Shown one piece after another: positions 58,542-64,000 of a stretch of DNA of 64,000 bases; position 1 is the stretch's first letter, and every line of letters begins with the position of its first letter. Below the pieces are notes generated by a model. The model did no database searches. It saw nothing but the letters and a program-made list of their open reading frames with translations, and was not told the origin of the DNA. The position numbers and the translations under genes were made by a program. Source of the stretch: Paenibacillus_AR sp051594765. GTDB taxonomy: Bacteria; Bacillota; Bacilli; Paenibacillales; NBRC-103111. The DNA lies in assembly GCF_051594765.1 (NCBI RefSeq), contig NZ_JBPPGJ010000023.1, forward strand, positions 1 through 64,000, read 5' to 3'.

Positions 58542-59897
58542 ATGAATCTGAAGTCCAAAGGCACCGAGGTGCCGGTCCCCCATCTGGCGGAGTCGCTGGT
58601 GTCCGCCACCGTGGGCAAATGGCTGAAGAAGCCGGGGGATTACATCCAGCAGTATGATGTTCTGTGCGAGCTCATCACCGAGAAGGTCAACGTGGAGATG
58701 CCTTCCCCCGTGGAGGGCACTCTGACGGAGATTCTGGTAGGCGAGGGGCAGACGGCGGATGTCGGCGCTCCGATCTGCTTGATTGCGGAGCCTGGTACGT
58801 CCGAGGCCGCAGCACCTTCCGCCGTGTCTCATGGCAGCGTCAGCGATGCGGATGCCGGTTCAGTCGTCGCATCCGCACCGGGGCAGGCCATGCGCGCCCG
58901 CTATTCGCCGGCGGTGCTGACCTTGGCGGGCGAGCACGGCATCGACCTGTCCCAGCTGGAAGGCACGGGACTCGGCGGCCGCATCACCCGCAAGGACGTG
59001 CTCCAATATATCGATAGCGGCAAGCCGGTCCTCAAGCAGCCCGAACCGCCGCGCCCGGCGGCGCCGCCCGCCGCTTCCGCTGCCACCGCGCAACAGGCCG
59101 GCGGCATAGCCCATGCTTCGACGGAGCCGGTCCGCTCTACGGGCCTGCACCTGTCCGAGCATCCGCCTATTCCGAAGGTGGAAGTGGAGCATGCGAACCA
59201 GCGCGAGTATTACATCGACGTAACGCCGATCCGCAACACCATCGCCAGCCGGATGCGGCAGAGCGTGACCGAGATTCCCCACGGCTGGATGATGATCGAG
59301 GTGGACGTGACCAACCTGGTGGCTCTGCGGAGCAAGCTGAAGGACGAATTCATGCGCCAGGAAGGTTTCAACCTGACCTATCTGCCGTTCCTGATGAAGG
59401 CTGTGGTCAACTCCATCAAGGATTATCCGATCATCAATTCCGTCTGGGCCGTGGACAAAATCATCGTGAAGCGGGACATCAACATCTCGCTGGCCGTCGG
59501 AACCGAGGATTCGGTGCTGACCCCCGTTATCAAGAAGGCCGACCAGAAGAACATCGCCGGCCTGGCCCGCGAGATCGACGACCTGGCCCGCAAGACCCGG
59601 GCCGGCAAGCTGTCCATTGACGATATGATGGGCGGCACCTTCACGGTGAACAACACGGGCTCCTTCGGCTCCGTCCTGACCCAGCCGATCATCAACTACC
59701 CTCAGGCGGCCATCCTGACGTTCGAATCCATCGTCAAAAAACCGGTGGTCATCAACGACATGATCGCAGTCCGGTCCATGGTGAACCTCTGCCTGTCGCT
59801 GGACCACCGGATTCTCGACGGCGTCATCTGCGGGCGTTTCCTTCAGCGTGTGAAGGAGCATATGGAAGGCTATAATACCGAAACGAAGCTTTATTAA
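58542..59897 (+). CDS. bkdB: Lipoamide acyltransferase (E2) of branched-chain oxoacid dehydrogenase
   Basis: 451 residues: lipoyl domain (about 1-85, ITEKVNVEMPSPV with the lipoyl Lys), peripheral subunit-binding domain (about 125-160, YSPAVLTLAGEHGIDL..TGLGGRITRKD), a Pro/Ala linker (about 165-190), then the catalytic acyltransferase domain ending with DHRILDGVICG. It forms the complex core. Its stop overlaps the stop of the minus-strand Prli42-like gene. Confidence 0.95.
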   Translation: MNLKSKGTEVPVPHLAESLVSATVGKWLKKPGDYIQQYDVLCELITEKVNVEMPSPVEGTLTEILVGEGQTADVGAPICLIAEPGTSEAAAPSAVSHGSVSDADAGSVVASAPGQAMRARYSPAVLTLAGEHGIDLSQLEGTGLGGRITRKDVLQYIDSGKPVLKQPEPPRPAAPPAASAATAQQAGGIAHASTEPVRSTGLHLSEHPPIPKVEVEHANQREYYIDVTPIRNTIASRMRQSVTEIPHGWMMIEVDVTNLVALRSKLKDEFMRQEGFNLTYLPFLMKAVVNSIKDYPIINSVWAVDKIIVKRDINISLAVGTEDSVLTPVIKKADQKNIAGLAREIDDLARKTRAGKLSIDDMMGGTFTVNNTGSFGSVLTQPIINYPQAAILTFESIVKKPVVINDMIAVRSMVNLCLSLDHRILDGVICGRFLQRVKEHMEGYNTETKLY

Positions 59898-59995
59898 ATC
59901 CCCATGATGGCTGTGACCGCATACAGCACGGTAGAGAACAGCATGGCGGCCAGCATGAGCCAGACCACCACACGCATGAGCTTTTTGTTGATCAA
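59894..59995 (-). CDS. prli42: Prli42-like stressosome membrane miniprotein, 33 aa
   Basis: The tiny protein INKKLMRVVVWLMLAAM plus a second half FSTVLYAVTAIMGI matches the Prli42 pattern: a short N-terminal NKK(L/V)xR(I/V)VV, then one membrane helix. In Listeria, Prli42 tethers the stressosome to the membrane. The TTG at 59995 is chosen because AAGGAG lies 9 bases before it. An ATG at 60004 abuts the site directly and would give 36 residues. It overlaps the end of bkdB by 4 bases, convergently. Confidence 0.72.
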   Translation of the reverse strand: MINKKLMRVVVWLMLAAMLFSTVLYAVTAIMGI

Positions 59996-60115
59996 TGGAT
60001 TCATCTCCTTACAGATAAGGTTCAAGACAGGTTTGGACGGCCGGAAGACGGCCGTCTGCACGGACAAGCCTGCATCATCTATTGTAACGCATAACGAGTC
60101 CGGGAGGAAACGGGT

Positions 60116-61252
60116 ATGGTCAACCAGCAAAGACTGGTCGAAGAGTTCTTGGAGCTGGTCCAGGTAGACAGCGAGTCCAAGTTCGAGGCGGAAATCGCCA
60201 AGGTGTTGAAGACGAAGTTCGGGGCGCTGGAGCTGTCCGTCGAAGAGGACGACTCCATGTCGCGCTCCGGCTGCCAAGCCAACAATCTGATGTTTACGCT
60301 GCCGGCATCGGCCGGGGGTGAAGGGGCGCCGACGATTTATTTTACCTGCCATATGGATACGGTGGTGCCGGGCAAGGGCATCAAGCCCCAGATCGGAGAG
60401 GACGGCGTCATCCGCAGTGACGGGACGACGATTTTGGGCTCCGACGATAAGGCCGGGATTGCGGCTATGCTGGAGCTGGTCCGCGTTCTGAAGGAGGACG
60501 GGATCCCCCACGGCGTCATCAAGTTCGTCATCACCGCCGGAGAAGAGTCCACACTGCTGGGCTCTCGCGCCATGAACGCCGGATGGGTGAAAGCGGATTA
60601 CGGCTACGCCATCGACTCTAACGGAGACGTCGGAGGCATCGCGGTGGCCGCGCCGTTCCAGTCCAAGCTCTACATCGACTTTACCGGGAAGACGGCTCAT
60701 GCCGGCGTGAATCCGGAAGCAGGTGTCAGCGCCATTACGGTGGCCGCCAAGGCAGTAGCCCGCATGAAGCTGGGCCGCATAGACAAGGAGACCACCGCCA
60801 ACTTCGGCACCTTCTTCGCCAAGGGCGAGACCAATATCGTCGCCGAGAAGGTGCAGCTGATCGGCGAGGCAAGAAGCCTGGTCCGGGAGAAGCTGGAGGC
60901 CCAAGTGGAATCCATGAAGGCGGCCTGCCAAGCCGTATGCGAAGAGATGGGCGCCACGTTCGACTTCCGCTGGGAGCTGGCCTACCCGGGCTACAAGTAC
61001 GACGAGTCGGCGCCGCACGTGAAGCTGGCCATGGACGCCATCAGCAATCTGGGCCTGACGCCCAAGCTGTTCCATTCCGGCGGCGGCAGCGATGCCAACC
61101 TGTTCAACAGCCAGGGGATCCCGACCGTGAACCTGTCCGTCGGCTACCAAGCCATCCACAGCACCAGCGAGCACATCGCCATCCGCGACTTGGTCAAGGT
61201 GGCCGAAGTCGTCGTGGAGATCGCCAAGCTGACTGGGCAAGCGAAGAAATAA
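60116..61252 (+). CDS. M20-family metallopeptidase (YqjE/PepT-like)
   Basis: 378 residues with the dinuclear zinc centre motifs: TCHMDTVVPGKG (His near 82, Asp), LGSDDKAGIAAMLE (Asp near 113), VITAGEESTLLGS (Glu-Glu near 146) and FHSGGGSDANLFNSQGI near 325. Such enzymes cleave di- or tripeptides. Similar in type to B. subtilis YqjE. CGGGAGGAA precedes the ATG, and a terminator follows. Confidence 0.9.
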   Translation: MVNQQRLVEEFLELVQVDSESKFEAEIAKVLKTKFGALELSVEEDDSMSRSGCQANNLMFTLPASAGGEGAPTIYFTCHMDTVVPGKGIKPQIGEDGVIRSDGTTILGSDDKAGIAAMLELVRVLKEDGIPHGVIKFVITAGEESTLLGSRAMNAGWVKADYGYAIDSNGDVGGIAVAAPFQSKLYIDFTGKTAHAGVNPEAGVSAITVAAKAVARMKLGRIDKETTANFGTFFAKGETNIVAEKVQLIGEARSLVREKLEAQVESMKAACQAVCEEMGATFDFRWELAYPGYKYDESAPHVKLAMDAISNLGLTPKLFHSGGGSDANLFNSQGIPTVNLSVGYQAIHSTSEHIAIRDLVKVAEVVVEIAKLTGQAKK

Positions 61253-61264
61253 GAACGTCATAAG

Positions 61265-61297
61265 AGCCGGCTCCCGATGGGGGCCGGCTTGTTTGTT
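61265..61297 (+). terminator. Terminator after the YqjE-like gene
   Basis: AGCCGGCTCCC (61265-61275) / GGGGGCCGGCT (61279-61289), then TGTTTGTT. Confidence 0.7.
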
Positions 61298-61311
61298 CCT
61301 GGGATGCTGCG

Positions 61312-62409
61312 TCACGTATCCAGCAGCGTGAACATCTCCGATGCAGCGGCAATGCCGTTCACCAGGATGGTGAGGCGGTGCTCGCCGGGATAATGCTTGC
61401 GGGTGCTCAGGTCCTTGAAGCTCAAGCGGCGGGTGATCTGCTCTTCACCCTGGAAGCCCCGCTTCTCGCCGATGTGGAATCGTTTGGCGGAGGTGCCGCC
61501 GTTGGCCTTGCGATAGTCCACGGCGAATTGCAGCCGGAAGGAGGCGGCCTCCGGGGCAGAGATCCGGAAACAGAAGATCAGCTCTTCGCCGATGCGGAGA
61601 ACCTGCGGTGTAAGCTCCAGCTCCTTCACGGCCACGGCTTCCGCCCCGGGCCCGTCTTCGTCCGCGAAGCCGAACAAGCGCAGGGCCTCCGGATGGCCCT
61701 TCTTCAGAAGCGTGCGGCAGGCGTGCTTCAGAATACGGTCCGTGCACGGATCCCGGCCGATCCAATCTGCGGCCAGCCCCAGCACCAGCTCCGGATGATC
61801 CTTGGAGATGTCGTTCAGGTTGTTGGCCACGCTGCGCCGCACATATTCGGAGCTGTCCGCCTTCAGCCGCTCGAGAATGGGCAGGACCGGAGCCGGGTCG
61901 GCGATAAGCCGGCGCAGCGGAGGCGCCCAGGGGAGGCGCGGCCGGCAGCCTTCGCTGGCCAGACGGCGGACATGCTCGTCCGGATCGGAGGCCCATTCCA
62001 GCAGGATCCCGAGCATCCGTTCCGGATCCTGTTCGATATACGGCCGGACGGCGAACTCGGACGAGTTCAGAGAGGTGAACCTCCGGAGTGCGGGCACCGA
62101 TGCCTCCCAGTCTTCCAAACCGAACGTCTGGACGAAATCCGGGAAGAAGATATACGGGAACCCCTTGAACCGGCCCGTATCCGCCAGCTGTTCCAGGATG
62201 CCCAAGGCCTCCCGGTAATCCGGGGGAAGCGTCTGCCTTAGCGTCGCCGAGATGTGCCGGTACCGGTCCTTCAGCTCCCGGTTGCTCCATTCCCGATCGA
62301 AGACAAGCTCCAGAAAGCGACCGCTCTCGAACGGAGGGTAGACGGCTTTTACTTCCGCCGCGAAGCCCTCGAGGAGCTCCCGGGTGTACATCTGTTTCAA
62401 AGGTTCCAT
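61312..62409 (-). CDS. AlkD-like DNA alkylation repair / HEAT-repeat protein
   Basis: 365 residues. The first 235 or so form helical repeats with the AlkD-type motifs RYIEQDPERMLGILLEWASDPDEHVRRLASEG and SSEYVRRSVANNLNDISKDHPE. These line up with the DNA-binding HEAT repeats of AlkC/AlkD glycosylases. The C-terminal 110 residues look like a beta-sandwich (LRIGEELIFCFRISAPEAASFRLQFAVDYRK). This helical-plus-beta layout is closer to AlkC-type proteins. The ATG at 62409 lacks a close ribosome binding site; a GTG at 62424 with AGGA is an alternative. Confidence 0.78.
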   Translation of the reverse strand: MEPLKQMYTRELLEGFAAEVKAVYPPFESGRFLELVFDREWSNRELKDRYRHISATLRQTLPPDYREALGILEQLADTGRFKGFPYIFFPDFVQTFGLEDWEASVPALRRFTSLNSSEFAVRPYIEQDPERMLGILLEWASDPDEHVRRLASEGCRPRLPWAPPLRRLIADPAPVLPILERLKADSSEYVRRSVANNLNDISKDHPELVLGLAADWIGRDPCTDRILKHACRTLLKKGHPEALRLFGFADEDGPGAEAVAVKELELTPQVLRIGEELIFCFRISAPEAASFRLQFAVDYRKANGGTSAKRFHIGEKRGFQGEEQITRRLSFKDLSTRKHYPGEHRLTILVNGIAAASEMFTLLDT

Positions 62410-62519
62410 CGTTTCCGCGCACACTCCATTTCCTGGAATCGTCAATCTTCCGCCTTGAGTGTAACACGAAAAGACGGCATACGCATGCCGTCTCCTATGA
62501 ATCCGATGAAACCTCTCCC

Positions 62520-62741
62520 TTATCGGATGGCCGATTCCCTGCTTCTGCCTCCGGCGGGGAACGGAAGGATGATGGCGGACGGACGGCTTAGGCGGCGGTC
62601 GGCAGGAGCCCAATCCGCCAATCTTTCGGACAATGGAGCGTGGGGGTGACGGGCGGTTTCCAGAAGCCGTTGGAGCTGCCAGCGCACCTCATAGGCTTTG
62701 CCGACGAGACGAAGGCCGGTGCTCGTATGGTAGGTTTTCAT
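62520..62741 (-). CDS. mciZ: MciZ-like FtsZ inhibitor with C-terminal extension, 73 aa
   Basis: The first 46 residues follow the B. subtilis MciZ pattern: MK..H....L.LVGKA(Y/W)E(V/I)R..L, then W near the end of the core (LADWAP). MciZ is a roughly 40-residue peptide made in the sporulating mother cell that caps FtsZ filaments. Here the frame continues for about 27 residues (RRLSRPSAIILPFPAGGRSRE) before the stop. AAAGAGGA precedes the ATG at 62741. It lies divergent from nudF, the same neighbour as in B. subtilis, which supports the call. Confidence 0.75.
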   Translation of the reverse strand: MKTYHTSTGLRLVGKAYEVRWQLQRLLETARHPHAPLSERLADWAPADRRLSRPSAIILPFPAGGRSRESAIR

Positions 62742-62772
62742 GGACGATTCCTCTTTCCGGTTCCTGACATGG

Positions 62773-62778
62773 TATAAT
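62773..62778 (+). promoter_or_regulatory. Extended -10 of the nudF promoter
   Basis: TATAAT preceded by TGG; the -35 region is poor. It lies between the divergent mciZ-like gene and nudF. Confidence 0.45.
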
Positions 62779-62847
62779 GCATGCATATGCTCCGGCAGGA
62801 CAAGTTATGCCAAGCCGGGGAGAATACGGAAGGGAGCATTCATAACC

Positions 62848-63408
62848 ATGACCCGCGATTCGATGCAAAAATACGAAGAGGTGACCCTGAGCACCACCTC
62901 CATCTTCAAAGGCAAGATCATTTCCCTGCAGGTGGACGAGGTCCGGCTGCCGAATGGGGAGAACGCCAAACGGGAGATCGTCCGGCATCCCGGCGCCGTA
63001 GCCGTCATGGCTCTGGTCGACGGTAAGATGCTCATGGTGGAGCAGTTCCGGAAGCCGATGGAGAAGAGTCTGATCGAGATTCCCGCCGGCAAGCTGGATC
63101 CGGGGGAGGACCCTATGGACGCCGCCAGGAGAGAGCTGGAGGAAGAGACAGGCTACAAGGCGGGATCCCTGCGCCCTATCAGCTCGTTCTATTCTTCTCC
63201 GGGATTTGCCGATGAGCTCCTGCACGTATATCTGGCCGAAGACCTGGTGAAGGGGGAGCCGAAGCCGGACGAGGACGAGTTCCTGGACTGTATGGCGTTG
63301 ACCCTGGAGGAGGCCGAGGCCTGTATGGCTGAGGGGAAGATCAGCGACGCCAAGACGATTCTTGCCGTTTACGCCTGGAAGCTGTACCGGCTGACAGGGA
63401 AGATCTGA
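62848..63408 (+). CDS. nudF: ADP-ribose pyrophosphatase NudF
   Basis: 186-residue Nudix hydrolase: the Nudix box GKLDPGEDPMDAARRELEEETGY-type segment (G-x5-E-x7-RE-x-EE-x-G) lies near residues 85-107. MVEQFRKPMEKSLIEIPAGKL before it is the ADP-ribose-specific part, and a Pro-like FYSSPGFADE follows. Splits ADP-ribose to AMP and ribose 5-phosphate. The ATG at 62848 has GGGAG upstream. Confidence 0.93.
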   Translation: MTRDSMQKYEEVTLSTTSIFKGKIISLQVDEVRLPNGENAKREIVRHPGAVAVMALVDGKMLMVEQFRKPMEKSLIEIPAGKLDPGEDPMDAARRELEEETGYKAGSLRPISSFYSSPGFADELLHVYLAEDLVKGEPKPDEDEFLDCMALTLEEAEACMAEGKISDAKTILAVYAWKLYRLTGKI

Positions 63409-63412
63409 CCGA

Positions 63413-64000
63413 ATGGACGGGCTGAACGAATATTACGCGGATCTCCATATCCATATCGGACGGACGGAGAAAGGCAAGCCGGTGAAGATCAGCGGGGCGA
63501 AGGACCTGACCTTCTACAACATTGCCCGGGAGTCCTCGGACCGCAAGGGCATTGAAGTGGTGGGTATCATTGACTGCCACTCGCCGCCGGTGCAGGAGGA
63601 GATCGAGGAGTATCTCAGCCGCGGCGAGATGGAGGAGCTCCCGGGCGGCGGCATCCGTTACGGACAGACGACGATCATCCTGGGCTCCGAGATCGAGGTG
63701 AAGGACCCCGGCAGGGGTCCGGCCCATCTTCTGGCGTATCTGCCGGACCTGGCCGCCATGAAATCCTTCAGTTCCTGGATGTCCCGTTATATGAAGAATG
63801 TGGAGCTGTCGTCCCAGCGGATTTACGTGACGGCCCGTGAGCTGCAGGACGAGGTATGCGGACGGGGAGGACTTCTGATACCCGCCCATATTTTCACTCC
63901 CTACAAGAGCATCTACGGGAGCTGCGCGGACCGGATGGGCGACGTGCTGGATCTGCAGCGGCTGGCGGCCGTGGAGCTGGGCCTGAGCTCGGACACGGAG
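63413..64000 (+). CDS. PHP-domain protein, EndoQ/TIGR00375-like (N-terminal part, cut by window end)
   Basis: The frame starts with ATG at 63413, five bases after nudF, and runs open to base 64000 (196 codons seen). DLHIHIGR near residue 10 and IIDCHSPPVQEEI near 52 are PHP metal-binding motifs; GSEIEVKDPGRGPAHLLAYLP near 95 and LIPAHIFTPYKSIYG near 155 follow the endonuclease Q family, which cuts DNA at deaminated bases. AGGGAAGA precedes the ATG. The C-terminus is outside the window. Confidence 0.8.
   Translation, partial: MDGLNEYYADLHIHIGRTEKGKPVKISGAKDLTFYNIARESSDRKGIEVVGIIDCHSPPVQEEIEEYLSRGEMEELPGGGIRYGQTTIILGSEIEVKDPGRGPAHLLAYLPDLAAMKSFSSWMSRYMKNVELSSQRIYVTARELQDEVCGRGGLLIPAHIFTPYKSIYGSCADRMGDVLDLQRLAAVELGLSSDTE

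Overview
The window reads as chromosomal DNA of an endospore-forming, fairly GC-rich member of the Paenibacillaceae (Firmicutes). The evidence is gene content and order. The run yqhQ / yqhR-aroQ-pepQ-efp / yqhV-spoIIIAA..AH-accBC-asp23-amaP-nusB-folD-xseAB-ispA-dxs-tlyA-argR-recN-spoIVB-spo0A matches the Bacillus subtilis spo0A region almost gene for gene. It is interrupted here by aspartokinase, a nuclease-like gene with a tandem repeat, a DUF441 gene and the sulfolactate genes comBA. Strong Shine-Dalgarno sites, TTG/GTG starts and a T-box agree with a Firmicute.

Layout. 1-140: right end of an IS200/IS605-type element with an omegaRNA-like string of hairpins. 0.2-5 kb: a ring-cleaving dioxygenase, a Fur-boxed intergenic region with a candidate small RNA, zur-yidD, and metG under a T-box. 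5-9.1 kb: a GerA-type germinant receptor operon. 9.2-14.5 kb: zinc importer znuACB under a consensus promoter with a Zur-like box, ccdA, spore photoproduct lyase and mntR. 14.5-20.3 kb: patatin lipase, membrane proteins, yqhQ/yqhR, aroQ, aminopeptidase and EF-P. 20.3-25.2 kb: lysC, a nuclease-like/winged-helix gene followed by four 111-bp tandem repeats, DUF441, and comB/comA. 25.3-47.5 kb: the sporulation and housekeeping block ending in spo0A. 47.6-54.8 kb: PAP2 phosphatase, an Rrf2 regulator with thioredoxin, small genes, hydF-aspA, and small membrane proteins. 54.9-60 kb: branched-chain 2-oxoacid dehydrogenase (lpdV-bkdAA-bkdAB-bkdB), with a tiny Prli42-like gene antisense at its end. 60-64 kb: a YqjE-like peptidase, an AlkD-like HEAT protein, an mciZ-like gene divergent from nudF, and the start of a PHP-domain (EndoQ-like) gene cut by the window edge.

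How it fits together. Many genes serve the spore. SpoIIIA builds the mother-cell/forespore channel, SpoIVB signals across it and Spo0A starts the programme. ComA/ComB probably supply sulfolactate for the spore, MciZ blocks FtsZ in the mother cell, SplB repairs spore DNA and the Ger receptor senses germinants. Metal control is a second theme (Fur-like boxes, Zur, MntR, ZnuACB). The most promising less-described items are the Fur-boxed CU-rich candidate sRNA at 1.55-1.74 kb, the nuclease plus 111-bp hairpin repeat array at 21.8-22.9 kb, the extended MciZ, the hydF-aspA pair lacking hydE/hydG nearby, and the shared operator-like motif of the Rrf2 gene and trxA.
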